A stretch of DNA of 64,000 bases from Nothophaeocryptopus gaeumannii (GCA_031771865.1 JASISA010000027.1:3463313-3527312), one strand, 5' to 3'; positions 1-10,921 are shown, numbered from the stretch's first letter. Translations and numbers: made by a program. Notes: generated from the letters alone by a model not told the origin.

Positions 1-356
1 GTTGCTTGTCGGAGGTGGACGACGGGGAGGTTGGAGACTGGGAGATATGCCTGAAATCCAAAGATGCCCGAAATGCCTTAGGATGCTTTGCAGTAAACAC
101 GGAGCGCTCCCCACCCTTCACCGACCGTCCATCCAATAGCGTGCGCGGGAATTGGCATAGTAAGACGGGAGGCAAAGGAACGCTCGCTTACATCATGCTT
201 GTCATGGACCTCTTCTATGTACATCGAAAGTGCCTTACTCATTACTTGATTCCCACCTCTACCTACACCCTGCTCTACCCATACCGCCCGTCACGTCGAC
301 CCCGCCCGACAAAGACTGCATTGCCCCCGACCGCTGCCTTCTCCTCCGCCACGAAT

Positions 357-1159
357 ATGGCTACTCTACGGACTGCCGCCCCTTCGCTGTCGTCCATGTT
401 TCGCTTTTCCGCACAGCCACTTGCAACCGCAACATGTGCGCGCTGTCTTCGGCCACGCCGAGCTCCCTTCTCCTCGTCCTCGCCTCGTCCTGCGTCGTCT
501 AAAAGACCATTAATGACCGAGTCGGCACACCACCCGCAAACCCTGGGATCCGAACTCCCTCCGCCCAAAAACAGTGGTGCACCGGAGACGAGCATATCCA
601 GCGGCCATCAACCGCAGACATGGCCCTCTATGGCCCCATGGCAAAGACAGGACGCTTCTGCGCGTACGAGCTTAGGCGAAGGAGAGGCCCAGAAAAGCAA
701 GCCCACTGCAGCTTCAACACAGTCGCCAAGCTCCGAGACAACAGCGAAGCCGAGGAAGAGCAAACTGCGCCCCCGAAAGGCCCCCATTAATCTGACACCG
801 AAAGCCGTCGAACAACTACAGACGCTCTTTGAGCAGCCCGAGAGCAAAATGATCCGGATCGGTGTGAAGAACAGGGGTTGCAGTGGTCTCGCGTATCATC
901 TGGAATACGTGGACAAGCCAGGCGCCTTTGATGAAACCGTAGAGCAGGACGGGGTTAAGGTTTTGATTGACAGCAAGGCGCTCTTCAGCATAATTGGATC
1001 AGAGATGGATTGGTTGGAGGACAAGCTTAGTGCGCGCTTCATCTTCAAGAACCCCAACATCAGTAAGTGTCAGTCTTCCACCGGCTCTTGACTAGTCTCA
1101 TACTGACTTGTGCAAAAGCTGAACAGTGTGGATGCGGAGAATCTTTTAGCATATCATAA
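357..1159 (+). CDS. ISA1: Mitochondrial iron-sulfur assembly protein ISA1 (A-type, HesB/IscA)
   Basis: A-type scaffold or carrier protein that acts late in mitochondrial Fe-S assembly and is needed for [4Fe-4S] clusters in the known family. Two exons, 357-1062 and 1119-1159, with a 56-nt intron (donor GTAAGT, branch TACTGAC, acceptor AAAAG). Splicing replaces a premature stop with the family C-terminus TEQCGCGESFSIS. The product is 248 aa. Residues 1-50 are rich in Arg, Ser and Ala with few acids, which fits a mitochondrial presequence. A low-complexity linker follows, and the HesB fold runs from about 144 to 248. The three conserved cysteines are Cys175 (in GCSG), Cys239 and Cys241. I chose the ATG at 357 because it opens the presequence; the frame is open further upstream but has no better ATG. 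The CGC ending points to ISA1 and not ISA2. Confidence 0.93.
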
Positions 1160-1783
1160 TGGATACGTTGGACTTTTGCATGCACGGCGTTGAAGCGACG
1201 GTCTTTCACCAGAGGCTCTGTGCATTTGTTCATATGTGTGTATAGCATGGAAATCAGCATCTACTTAGGAATCGGTCGACTGTGATAGACCTTATGAACG
1301 TAGACGACGAACGGCAAGCCAGCGTGGCATTGATCAACACTATAGTGTGACGATTTGAATCAGTATCCGATGCTGACTGACATGAAGGGTGCAACAAGGC
1401 TAGAGATATAGATCCATCATCTATTACATCCGCATTCGCAATACACCAACGTGCTTAGTAGGATATTCTTATGGATATGTGGTCCAAACCTAGCCCTTTG
1501 ACCGACGGCGACGATGAGGTGAAGAACGAAGCCTAACAGCGTCTTAGTCATCCCTATCTTGATCGCTAGGGAGATGTACCTACTTTCGAGCCTGGAGGCA
1601 TGATTGATCGCTGTCCATAGGAGGAAGGGAGGCTCTACCTTAAAGGCTAACTAACCCTGTCTCCTAGACCGCTGAGTTGTTCCATATGGTGGCCTAGTTG
1701 GTCCATACTGTGTACTGTGGACCTGATTGACGTAGCTACAGCCATTATGGGCCACCTTCCCTCAACAAAGCTTCAAGTGCAAA

Positions 1784-2294
1784 TCAAAACTTCCCGGGTT
1801 CGTAATCGAGGACGCGGACGTTTTGAATGACATCCTTCAGCGAAGCAACAAATTCCTACGGGGCAAAGCGCGGGAAGTCAGTGCATATTCCTAATCTCAG
1901 GATGGCTCCTAGCTGTTGGTGCCTTACTAGATGTGCGGGATCCTTCTCCAAGTAATGCCTTCGATCCTGTTCACTGTGGAACTCGCTCACAAAGCCGTGT
2001 GTGAACCCCCCCTAACGATCACAGTCAGATCATGAACATCAAATCATTGAGGTCGCAAATACTACTTGAAGACCTTCAGGACTGGTATCCCGTCCGCCAC
2101 CATAAGATCTCACGTATTTCTGTCCTGTGTCTGGGTGGAAACATCTGTCCTGTAATGCGAGCATTCGTTGGCATACCTGGGTTCTCGTTAGTAATTTGCA
2201 AATGACCCGGCGAGGATGGTAGGCCGACATCTTCGACACGGGCGTGCGATGTCGTTGGTTTGAATTCGAAGAGAACGATGTGGACGATAGGCAT
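1784..2294 (-). CDS. Stress-responsive Dabb (dimeric alpha/beta barrel) domain protein
   Basis: Four exons on the minus strand: 2294-2229, 2176-2066, 2011-1928 and 1855-1784, all phase 0, giving 110 aa. The start MPIVHIVLFEFKP, the middle SPEGLQ-GGFTHGFVSEF and the end KDPAHLEFVASLKDVIQNV match the fungal Dabb family throughout. Members are small ferredoxin-like-fold proteins that dimerise into an alpha/beta barrel; most have no known substrate and some are stress-induced. Introns are 52, 54 and 72 nt. The first has a perfect TACTAAC branch point but a weak donor (GTCGGC), so its 5' site is the least certain point. The gene is easily missed because no exon exceeds 111 nt. It lies alone between ISA1 and DSC3. 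Confidence 0.85.
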
Positions 2295-2614
2295 CTTGGC
2301 GTTGTGAGGCGATGGAGGAAGACAAGGTGTGCCGCGGGCCTGCGAATTTCAAAATGAGTGCTGACGAGGCTGTACGTCGTGGCGATCGGACAGTTGGAAG
2401 GTGAATGAGGTTGAGAATGCTAAAAGTGTGTCGATTGTCTACCCATACAACATGTGCATGCACATGTAGGTTCCAATGTGAGAGCAGCTTACATCACCAT
2501 CTTCGGCAAGCCCGGGACCTCACCCACGCGCGGACACCCACACCTTAGGATGCGTGCAGGTTTGACGATACTTCATATCCAGCGGCAACTCAAATGTAGC
2601 CCGCGAATGAACGA

Positions 2615-3493
2615 ATGACTATGGCCGTGTCCACCGACGAGCACGCGCTGGACGTCGTGGTCCGCTTCTCGACCTCAATTCCGGATGTGGTGCTGCCGGT
2701 CGAGGCGCTGTCGACTGTGTCCACGGAGACGTTGAAGCAACGCATTCGTGAACGACTCGAGGCGCCCGCGTCATCCGCGCGACTACGCTTAATACATTCA
2801 GGCAGGGTGCTCACTGATGGAATTTCGCTCTCAAGGAGCCTGCACGTAGCTCCCCCGCCTCCAGTGCGCCACGACAATGGGACGACTGGCGCGAAAGCAA
2901 AGGGCAAGCAGGCCGTCAGACACGCCCAACATCCTGCTGCTCGAGTCTACGTGCATTGCTCTATAGGAGACTCTCTCTCTGCAGCTGACCTCGCTGCCGA
3001 GGCACGGCAGGCTCAAGAAGCAGATGCGGCCTTGCTGTCTGAACCAGTTGCTGGACACCCACCTCCACAGCAGGATGGGACTTCTACAGTTACACCCGCT
3101 CCTCGCGGATTCGATCGTTTGCTTTCTGCCGGCTTCACCGCCTCAGAAGTCGCAGCACTCCGCACCCAATTCCTCGCCATTCAAGCACATACTCATACAA
3201 CGGAAACAATGCCTACAGGACCAGAATTGCTTGCACTCGAAGAGCGCTGGCTCGACAGCAGCTCCAGTCCCGCCGATGCTGCTGGCGGTGGTGCAGATAC
3301 AGGTGGCTTTGGCAGTGAAGACGCAGAAGGCCTGGAGGACATGCTTTATGGCAATTTGATTGGGTTTTTCTGGCCTATAGGCGCAATGTGCTGGTTAATG
3401 CGAGAGGAGGGCGTATGGAGCAGAAGACGACAGATTGCAGTGCTCTCGGGCTTCATCGTCAACCTTTGTTTCGGGTTTGTGAGGACTCGATGA
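2615..3493 (+). CDS. DSC3: DSC E3 ubiquitin ligase complex subunit 3 (ubiquitin-like plus C-terminal membrane domain)
   Basis: Single exon, 292 aa. The first ~100 residues form a ubiquitin-like region (LDVVVRFSTSIPDVVLPVEA through RLRLIHSGRVLTDG), which is the DUF2407 fold. The C-terminal half begins with PRGFDRLLSAGFTASEVAALR, typical of the Dsc3 C-terminal domain. It ends with two hydrophobic segments around residues 250-290 (GNLIGFFWPIGAMCWLM and IAVLSGFIVNLCFGFV). In known fungi the Dsc complex is a Golgi/endosome E3 ligase that activates SREBP by cleavage and removes orphan membrane proteins. Two ATGs lie three codons apart (2615, 2621); the first is used here. The gene converges on the RCC1-repeat gene, with about 200 bp between stop codons. 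Confidence 0.88.
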   Translation: MTMAVSTDEHALDVVVRFSTSIPDVVLPVEALSTVSTETLKQRIRERLEAPASSARLRLIHSGRVLTDGISLSRSLHVAPPPPVRHDNGTTGAKAKGKQAVRHAQHPAARVYVHCSIGDSLSAADLAAEARQAQEADAALLSEPVAGHPPPQQDGTSTVTPAPRGFDRLLSAGFTASEVAALRTQFLAIQAHTHTTETMPTGPELLALEERWLDSSSSPADAAGGGADTGGFGSEDAEGLEDMLYGNLIGFFWPIGAMCWLMREEGVWSRRRQIAVLSGFIVNLCFGFVRTR

Positions 3494-3700
3494 TGGAGCC
3501 CTACGGCCCTTGGAACCGTATTCTAAGGCGATATCCGGAAACTATTCCAGGTACATCCAGCTCTCTGGCCAAAGAGATAGCGAACGTGGCGTCGATACGT
3601 CAAGCGTCTCAGACTTCCTTCTCGATTGAATCCGAATACAACGTCTACGGATGTTCTCCATTGTGCTAGTAATTCACGACACTGAATTGTCATATGGCCA

Positions 3701-4852
3701 TCACGTCTGGACATCCCCTTGTACGCGATGCAAGGCAAAAGTCGACTTCGGTCCGCAGTGGACGCTTTGTACTTGAGAGAAGTGATGCACATACTGCCAG
3801 TCCTCCGCGAATTCCACGTCATCTCCCAAGCCAATCTGTCCGCTGCTATTAGCGCCAATAGCATAAAGACCTACCGAACCCGTGAGGATGACAACATGAT
3901 TATCGCCAACTGCCATATCGACAACGTCCAATAACTCGGTGCCTTCAGCCGTCGGAATCTCCACCAAAGCGATCTCGCCAGGAATGACACATCTGAGGGG
4001 GCTGTCGCTAGTCGGATCTGTCGAACCCCATAAATACAAAGCACCATCGGCCGATAGCGCAGCACTTAGCCATCCGCCGCAGGCTACTTTTACAATGTGC
4101 AGTCCTTGCAAATCTTCGAGCACGCCAGGTTTGTCTACTGGCGCGGAATTTTCTCCCGCTTGCCTGCCGAGTGAATGGTATCTGGAGTCACCCCACTCGT
4201 GGAAGAAAATTCCCTGTTAGCGAGTGCCCCCTATAAAAGATTGGCACAGAATACCTACCGTGTACACTTCACCATCTTGCATGAGAAGGACGAAGTTTGC
4301 CGTGTTAGCCAAAAGCTGTTTCAGCCGTCCGCAAAGTGTGGTTTGGCTCTCTGGGATGTTCTCTGCTTTGCTAGGATGCCCGTACCACTCCACTAATCCG
4401 TCGAAGGAAGCAAACTCCATAACGGGAGTAGATATATCAGGAGAATGGCTGCCTGGCGCTTGCTTGATCGCAACAGCTACACGTCCGTTCTGAGCAAGTG
4501 CTAGGCCGCCGAGACGGGGGGAATCATCTGTGTTGTGGCACACGAGTGTTTGCCTTCCGGCATCGTGGAGGGTTTCCACGACGTAGAGTCTACCGTCCTC
4601 ATCGAGACAGCCTCGCATGCCTTCGTGATCACCAATAGCGGAAACGAGTCTGACGTCCGCGTCGAGCATCTGGTCGATGACTTGATGGCCGCGAGCGATG
4701 ATTCTTTGGCCCACAACCAGCACAGTGGTACTCCAACCGGCGAATAATATCTGCGCCACTCCTTCATGTAGTAATGTAAATCTCGTTATATCATCATTGT
4801 GTTTCGTGTGAAGTTGGCCGTGGGCGTTGAATCCTGAAGCGTACATACTCAT
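3701..4852 (-). CDS. RCC1-repeat (beta-propeller) protein, ATS1-like
   Basis: Two exons, 4852-4259 and 4195-3701, separated by a 63-nt intron; the product is 362 aa. The acceptor at CACGAG restores the RCC1 signature VYT-WGDSRYHSLGR across the junction. Further repeats include MYASGFNAHGQL at the N-terminus and ALYLWGSTD, LYAIGANSSGQIGLG and STFALH near the end. The length fits one seven-bladed propeller and no other domain is visible. RCC1 propellers serve as Ran exchange factors or protein-interaction platforms. The size and weak repeats look more like yeast Ats1 or secretion-regulating relatives than true RCC1/Prp20. The specific function is unassigned. Confidence 0.8.
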
Positions 4853-5624
4853 AGTCTCGAAACGCTATGATGGAAGTTCCGTGTTGAGTCTTAGCAACCT
4901 CCTTTCAAGGTAGCGGCGTCTCCTCAATCGTTGCTGCTGTTCGATGGCTATGAGGAAGCCGACGTCGATGTTGGTCGACCTAGTGAGTAAGCAAGTCTGG
5001 AGCAGGCAGAGTGGTAAGTCGTTGCCAAGCCGCCCCACTTATATGCAGGGTTCAAAGACCTGATGAACGTGTGAATGTCTATAGTCAAGCGATGATGGCG
5101 CACACGGCAGACTACCATGGCGCCGCATGAGATAGGCATTATTCGTGATGTCCATGTTGTCTGTTCCAAATAACACGGAGGGTAGCATCGGCGTGCTGAG
5201 CTCGACTCTATTCAACTAGTCGTCTCCGAGCAAACAGTCAGAGTGCTTTATGTATCCACGTTATACATTGAACTTCATAGTGTGCAGGGATGATTACCAT
5301 TTGCTTCGCCTCGCTTCACGCTTGTCCAGCACGTCTGCGCCTGTGAGGTCTCGCTCAGTCGCTTGAATTGTTTGAAAAGTGCTGAACTCCCACTAAACAT
5401 AGCGCATGCATCTATCGCTCCACTCACAGGATAGCAGCGTTTTCGAAGCTGGTTCAAATTCCGTAAAGGTCGTTGCGACGAAAAGTCTTTACCTGGCCTG
5501 TGAATGCAAAGTGCAGGACAGTCAAAGATGTTGCGAAACCTCGTTCAGTCTTGTATCAGAGACATGCTGAATTCTCTCTAGCTTTACTCTCTGTTCCCCT
5601 TTCCATTCTTGCCTCCCTGGTCCC
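4853..5624. other. Intergenic stretch between RCC1-like gene start and VTI1 stop
   Basis: About 770 bp that hold the promoter of the RCC1-repeat gene and the 3' region of VTI1. I see no ORF with recognisable protein character. A minus-strand 60-codon ORF at 5275-5457 is unsupported. A T-loop-like string near 5451 does not fold into a tRNA. Confidence 0.6.
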
Positions 5625-6358
5625 TCATCGGAATTTGCTTATTATTACACCGATTATCAACAGGACTAAGACGCTGATGATGGCCACAGTGATGACTTTG
5701 TTTGTCTCCATCCTATCGGAAAATGTCAGTGGTTTTGTCAAATATCTTGCCACAATTGTGGAAAATACCTTCTTGCCATGCCCTTCAATGTCTTGTTACT
5801 CCTATCTGTATACCCCTCGCTTTCCAGAAGAGTTCCACGAGTATGCTCGATCGTCTCTCGCTGGCGACTCAGATCCGCCAATGTGTTCCGCCCAATGTCC
5901 TCCGTCTCCAGCGCCATGCGTTGAGACTCCCGTAATCTCCCACTCGAGCGCTCTAGTCTGTCTGTGCCGCTGAGAAGTTGCTGCCTCTGTTCCAGCTGGT
6001 CATCTTGCGTAGGGTTGTCTGTGTAGCGTTTCCCAAACAGCGCCTGCCTGTCGTCTTGTAGGCTCTTGAGCTTCCTCCTTGCTGCATCGACATCGCTCTC
6101 GTAGTTGCGAAAGCGCTGATTGATCTTGACCTTGGACGACTGAGGAAGATTCTGCTTCTCCAACCTCATCGAATCCAGCAGTTCGTTGGCTTCTTCTAGG
6201 GCGCGCTCAGCCTGGGCTATGGCGGCCTTGCGCGGCTCGCCGGAGAGCTCGGGAATCTGATCAAGCTTTTGCGACACATCGGCCTGAACCAGCTTCAGTT
6301 CGGCTTCGTAGTTGCTGAATAGCTCGGAACCCGCATCGGTGTCCAGAGGGCTCGACAT
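5625..6358 (-). CDS. VTI1: Qb-SNARE Vti1
   Basis: Two exons, 6358-5769 and 5712-5625; splicing of a 56-nt intron yields 225 aa. The N-terminal Habc-type helical region covers about 1-110. The SNARE motif runs from about 133 to 195, with the zero-layer Gln at 166 in ADLSRQRETIEHTRGTL. The motif ends with GMARR, which joins exon 2 to give METNKVITV and a C-terminal membrane anchor of about 20 hydrophobic residues ending in SKFR. Vti1 is a t-/v-SNARE of Golgi-to-endosome and vacuole fusion. The intron sits exactly between the SNARE helix and the anchor, so an unspliced reading would lose the anchor. It is transcribed divergently from the FAD gene. Confidence 0.93.
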
Positions 6359-6954
6359 GGTGGTGAGGGTGCGGCGGACCTTGGCTGCCAGCAGATGATG
6401 TCGCGCGTGATGTAGAGGGTAGCGTAATGGTCTCCAGACGGCACGGAATTTCCCGGCGAATGTGTGCGGGCGTGAAGGTATCTTATCGCTGTGTTATGTT
6501 GTAGCAATGGACCGAAGGCAGGTAGTGCAGCTCATGTAGGAGGCAGCAGGGAAGCCAGGTCAACGATGGCTGGAGAAGTTTTGTGGCTGTGGCTGTGGCT
6601 GAGGCGCATGACCAGGGCTTCGACGCCGCTTCAGTAGAATTGGTACGGAGGTATCCACCACTGTTTGTGGCGTTCGCACTTCTGTTGCGACTCGCGCCGC
6701 CGGTGAAGACTACACGCACAAAGACTAGAATGATGATATCGCTGGCATTACTGGCTTATTTTGAACTGTTTCCCGCACAGGGGTTGGCGAGCGATCCATG
6801 CTTGCAGGCTGCAGCACAAATAATAATGTCCCATTCACTGACCAATGGGGCTATCGGCGATGGTGTGGAGTCTAAGCGTCTATGATGGCGAGGGCCTCCA
6901 ACATCCCCATCTCTGCTCGTTTCTCGGCGCCTACCCATCAATAACTAACGCTAT
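6359..6954. promoter_or_regulatory. Divergent promoter region of VTI1 and the FAD oxidoreductase gene
   Basis: About 600 bp between two divergent start codons. No TATA box or named factor site can be assigned with confidence. A short run of alternating GTGGCT repeats lies near 6583-6600. Confidence 0.5.
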
Positions 6955-8694
6955 ATGAGGCTCTTCAAGCGTAGACAACCAGAGGCGAACAGCTCCAGGA
7001 AGAGAATGGTTGCGGCGGAGAGGAAGAAGGTCGCGATTGTGGGCAGCGGATGCGCTGGGCTGGGTGCCGCCTGGGCGTTGCGCAATAGCGAGTATGATGT
7101 TCACGTATTCGAGAAGTCGAACAAGCTCGGCGGGCATACGAATACCCAGCCATTCCAATATGGCGACAAGTCGACACCTGTCGATACCGGATTTATCGTC
7201 ATGAATACAGCAACGTACCCCAACTTCATCCGGTTCTTGGAGCAAGTTGGCGTCGATACCGCCGAGACTGAGATGACCTTCAGCGTTTCCAGAGACCAAG
7301 GGGCATTTGAGTGGTCAGGCGAGAACCAGGGTATTTTCGCCCAACGCAGGAATCTGTTCAGGCTGAGACACTGGAGGATGATATTCGACATCATCCGTTT
7401 CAACCAGTTCGCGCTGGACATGCTTGCCGACGAGAACGGTAGTGCAATTCGACGAGTTGCATCTTTACGTGGACATACGAGACGTGCGGCGGATATGACC
7501 ATTGGCCAATATCTGGATAGCGAAGGCTATTCTCATGCGTTCCGAGACGACTATCTGATCCCAATGACCGCGGCCGTCTGGAGTACCTCGCCAGACAAAG
7601 CCAGCCTGGAGTTTCCAGCGCAGACACTCATACGCTTTATGTGGAATCATCACCTTTTATCGACGCTTGCTGTGCGCCCTTCTTGGCTCACCATTCCGGG
7701 AGGCTCTCAGCGATATATAGACGCTATCGTTGACCAGTATCCTCAGGGACGTCTCACCATCCATACTTCTTGCGAAGTAGCGAATGTGCTGCGTCCTGAC
7801 CACGACGAAGACGGGCTCGTAACTGTCTCGTGGATCAATGCGAGCTCCGGTCGCATAGAAGGTGACGTTTTCGACCACGTCATCTTGGCGTGCCATGGCG
7901 ACGAAGTCTTGCCCCTGCTGGCCAAACACGGGTCTTCTCGGATCGCACCTTCATCATCGAGCACCAAAAGCACATCTTCGAGCTCAGCTGGGTTTGTGAA
8001 ATCTTCCGCTGGTGTACAATACGTAACACAGGAAGAGCTGGATATCTTCAGCGCTTTCCAGACGACCGTGAACATTTGCTACTTGCATTCTGACCTGACT
8101 TTTATGCCAAAGCGGCGTGAATGCTGGACGAGTTGGAACTACCTTGTCAGCTCCACTCCACCCAAGCTATCGCATCCTGCTGGTGTGGTTTTAACGTATT
8201 GCATGAACATCCTTCAGCATCTGCCCGAGGAAGAATTTGGACCTGTGCTCGTCACAATGAATCCCGATCACGAGCCTGAGCCGGACCTCACTCGAGGAAA
8301 GTACACGTATACTCATCCATTGTACACAGTTGAGGCAGTGGGTGCGCAGCAAAAGCTAGATTCCATTCAAGGAGCTCGCGGCGTGTCTTATTGCGGCGCG
8401 TGGGTCAAATACGGGTTTCATGAAGATGGGTTTAGTAGCGGATTGAGAGTGGCAGTAGAGCAGCTCGGGGCCAAACTGCCTTTCGAATTCGTTGACTCGA
8501 CATACAGCAGAGGACACACGCCTGAAATGTGCTGGAAAGACTATTTGCTTCGTATCGCTCTGCTCTTCGGTTTGATGTGGATAAGGATCTTGGAGTGGAC
8601 GCTGCAGTTGCCGCTGGTCCTGCCTCTATACAGTCTAGCAAGCGGTTTTGCGGGACGCCTGCTCGATCTTATCGAGTACTTCGGGATAATTTGA
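6955..8694 (+). CDS. FAD/NAD-binding amine-oxidase-like protein
   Basis: Single exon, 579 aa. The N-terminal Rossmann motif VAIVGSGCAGLGAAWAL carries GxGxxG at residues 30-35. FEKSNKLGGHTNT follows, as in the flavin amine-oxidoreductase family related to COG2907. The second half keeps FQTTVNICYLHSDLTFMPKRR, WTSWNYL and YCGAWVKYGFHEDGFSSGLR, the FAD-binding C-terminal signature. A Ser-rich insertion lies near residues 325-345. A hydrophobic segment near the C-terminus (LLFGLMWIRILEW and following) suggests membrane association. Bacterial relatives sit beside cyclopropane-fatty-acid synthases, but no such neighbour is present here and the substrate is unknown. A second ATG at codon 18 could also serve as the start. 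Confidence 0.85.
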   Translation: MRLFKRRQPEANSSRKRMVAAERKKVAIVGSGCAGLGAAWALRNSEYDVHVFEKSNKLGGHTNTQPFQYGDKSTPVDTGFIVMNTATYPNFIRFLEQVGVDTAETEMTFSVSRDQGAFEWSGENQGIFAQRRNLFRLRHWRMIFDIIRFNQFALDMLADENGSAIRRVASLRGHTRRAADMTIGQYLDSEGYSHAFRDDYLIPMTAAVWSTSPDKASLEFPAQTLIRFMWNHHLLSTLAVRPSWLTIPGGSQRYIDAIVDQYPQGRLTIHTSCEVANVLRPDHDEDGLVTVSWINASSGRIEGDVFDHVILACHGDEVLPLLAKHGSSRIAPSSSSTKSTSSSSAGFVKSSAGVQYVTQEELDIFSAFQTTVNICYLHSDLTFMPKRRECWTSWNYLVSSTPPKLSHPAGVVLTYCMNILQHLPEEEFGPVLVTMNPDHEPEPDLTRGKYTYTHPLYTVEAVGAQQKLDSIQGARGVSYCGAWVKYGFHEDGFSSGLRVAVEQLGAKLPFEFVDSTYSRGHTPEMCWKDYLLRIALLFGLMWIRILEWTLQLPLVLPLYSLASGFAGRLLDLIEYFGII

Positions 8695-8914
8695 GGAAGT
8701 CATGAGAGCACGGAGTACTTGGCGTGAAAGCGCGAAGATGCATTTGATAGAGACCAGAGACTAGAACTAGAATGTACCATGCAGGGATTTTCGCGCCAAA
8801 GACGCTTTGGCCTTCGTCCCTCCAGCCTCGCACCTTGCACGGCTTTCGCAGCTTCTACCCGCGGTCCTCAGTCCATCAAGGCTCGTCGTCTCGAAATGAC
8901 AATTGAATGTGAGC

Positions 8915-9987
8915 ATGCTACCGCCATGGGTATCGTCAAGCGTGACGCCGAAGTTTGACGCTCTTTATCGCGATCTGTGCACAAACAGACTCAACCAAGA
9001 CTGTACAACAAAAGTGGATTTGAAGGAGCGGAACGCTTTGAACGATGTATGCCAGTGTCGGAGAAGACGCCATGCGATGCCCGTCCAGATCTATTGGAAT
9101 TCCCGACTGATGATGAGCGCGCGTAGGAGCTTCGAAAAGCGCGCATTGCAGTGGCCAGAGAAGGCTCTATCCAGAACCAGCTTCAGTCCTTGGCAAGATG
9201 CGGCGGCGATCTGCCCTCAGAAGTATGTGCCTAATGGCCTTGGTGTCACTTCCTGTACTAATGATACCGGACAGCTTCAAGAGCTCATCGCTGTCATTGC
9301 TGCCGCCGCGCACTCTCCGATCCGCCACGACGACATCAGCTTGCTGAGGGAAAGCGTAGACAATTTCAAAGTAAGTTTGGTTGCGTCGATAAAGGAGCAC
9401 ACCAGCTGACAGACTCCTTGAACAACATTAGAGTCATTGGGAAGGAGATCTGGAAGGCAGCACTGGACGATCTTGTCATACTGGCGCGAATCTACTCGCC
9501 AGATGATAAGTCCGAAGGAACCGAAGGAAACGACCTTCCAATGCAGATAGCACGATCATCAAACAACATCGCAGAGGCAGAGACTAGAATTGCCGAACTA
9601 CGTTTGCAAGCGGCTCAAACGGGCCTACATACCTCAGATTGCATGGAGGCAAGCATTCGCATCTTGGAGCAGAACATACACGGCTCTGGATCTCGAAGCA
9701 CTAAAGCTCAGGCTGATTATCTCGCAACTGTCGCAGAAGGCATCATGAAGAAGCTGGAGATCCAAGCAAGGTCTTCAGACCTGCAGAAGGTGTTCCATCA
9801 AACGTTGGAGCATGTAGACCAGGAAGACATGACGGTTAAAAGAAAAATCAAGGAGGCGACTGAGAGGCTTGAAAGCTACCGCCAGGCACGGGCTGTCAAG
9901 GGAATCGCTGTCGAGTATACCGAGCTTGGCAGACAGACGAGTAGAGTGCAGGCTGATATTAAACGCATGGAGAGTAGTATTCGGTAA
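8915..9987 (+). CDS. Coiled-coil protein, possible augmin subunit HAUS4-like
   Basis: I infer four exons (8915-9046, 9127-9222, 9275-9370, 9406-9987) giving 301 aa; the exon joins restore one continuous helical frame. Introns 1 and 2 (80 and 52 nt) are ordinary, and the second has a GTATGT donor and TACTAAT branch. Intron 3 would be only 35 nt with GTAAGT; a 50-nt alternative starts at the GTAGAC donor 15 nt upstream. The product begins MLPPWVSSSVTPKFDALYRD, then has charged helices. The C-terminal third (SIRILEQNIHG, KIKEATERLESYRQAR, EYTELGRQTSRVQADIKRM) resembles the layout of the HAUS4 C-terminal coiled coil. That assignment is by eye and weak. The start ATG is the first one in frame. Confidence 0.6.
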
Positions 9988-10165
9988 TGACTGTGATGCC
10001 AGGCTCGATAGGCAGACCTTTCGAACTTGCTGCGAATTCAAATACTTATTAGAGTCCTCGGTACAGGATTACTAAGCGCCCTCACACGACAACTCGACGG
10101 CATCGGGAGTTTGGACCGCGGCACCGCATCGCGCGAACACGCCATCTCATTGAATCAAGGCGTTC

Positions 10166-10921
10166 ATGTCGGAGCTGGAAAGATTGCGTGAGGTTTTTGA
10201 CGCTCGCGCATTTGCGGAGGAAGTACGTTGACTACGGCCCTTTTTGAAATACATACTGCAACCCTTTGAGGCGCGTACTACCTCTTCCACGCGGGAACGG
10301 ATTGCGTAGAGAAGATAACAAGGCGGATGACAATATGCTTTGCATCTGCTCGTCGACGATGCAGCTTGCAAGCGGCCGCATGCAATCTGCTAGAGCCGTG
10401 ACGGACATGCTGACAATTCCAATCGTAGGGCGATGAAGACCCAGACCACAACTTCCTCGTACCTTGGCTGAAGAAAATCGAGATACTCGAAGCACAGCGG
10501 ACAAGCAAAACAACCTCGAGGATCGTATATCGCTTTCCTGTGCTCCGAGAATATCTCAATCCGACTCGCACCTTTCACGGCGGCGCGATAGCCGCCATCT
10601 TCGACGTCTGTACAACCTGGCTCCTGTTCTTGATTTGCGACTATGGCTTTTGGTCGACGATGGGTACCACGAGATCGCTCAATTGTGTGTACGTCAAGCC
10701 TGCTGTCGAGGATGAGATGGTCCTAGTGGAGTGCCAAGTATGCAAAGCTCTCAAGAAGACATGTCTGCCGCTACGTTTGCTGATGTTTTGTGCAGATTGT
10801 GCATGCCGGCAAGCGATTGTGCTTGTTGACGGGAACGATGAGACGCGAGAAGGATGGATCGGTGGTGGCCACTTGCGAGCACAACAAATATAACATCGAC
10901 GCAGATGATTCGAAAATGTAG
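10166..10921 (+). CDS. Hotdog-fold acyl-CoA thioesterase (PaaI/ACOT13-like)
   Basis: Three exons, 10166-10222, 10429-10737 and 10796-10921, give 163 aa. The core TRTFHGGAIAAIFDVCTTW holds the HGGxxAxxxD signature of the thioesterase superfamily. Exon 3 adds IVHAGKRLCLLTGTMRR and VATCEHNKYN, the last strands of the hotdog. The second intron (58 nt) is clear: an unspliced reading runs into unrelated sequence. The first (206 nt) is long for this region, so the 19-residue first exon MSELERLREVFDARAFAEE is less certain. The role is probably hydrolysis of acyl-CoA; the substrate is not visible. The gene converges on SDH8 with 67 bp between the stops. Confidence 0.82.

Noticed and set aside
6..356. 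Open frame upstream of ISA1
   Set aside because: It begins at a TTG and lacks protein character; the ATG at 357 starts a good mitochondrial presequence.
5275..5457. Minus-strand 60-codon ORF
   Set aside because: No family, no splice support; likely chance.
5440..5475. GGTTCAAATTCC, like a tRNA T-loop
   Set aside because: The flanking bases do not pair as a T-stem, and no acceptor or anticodon arms can be drawn.
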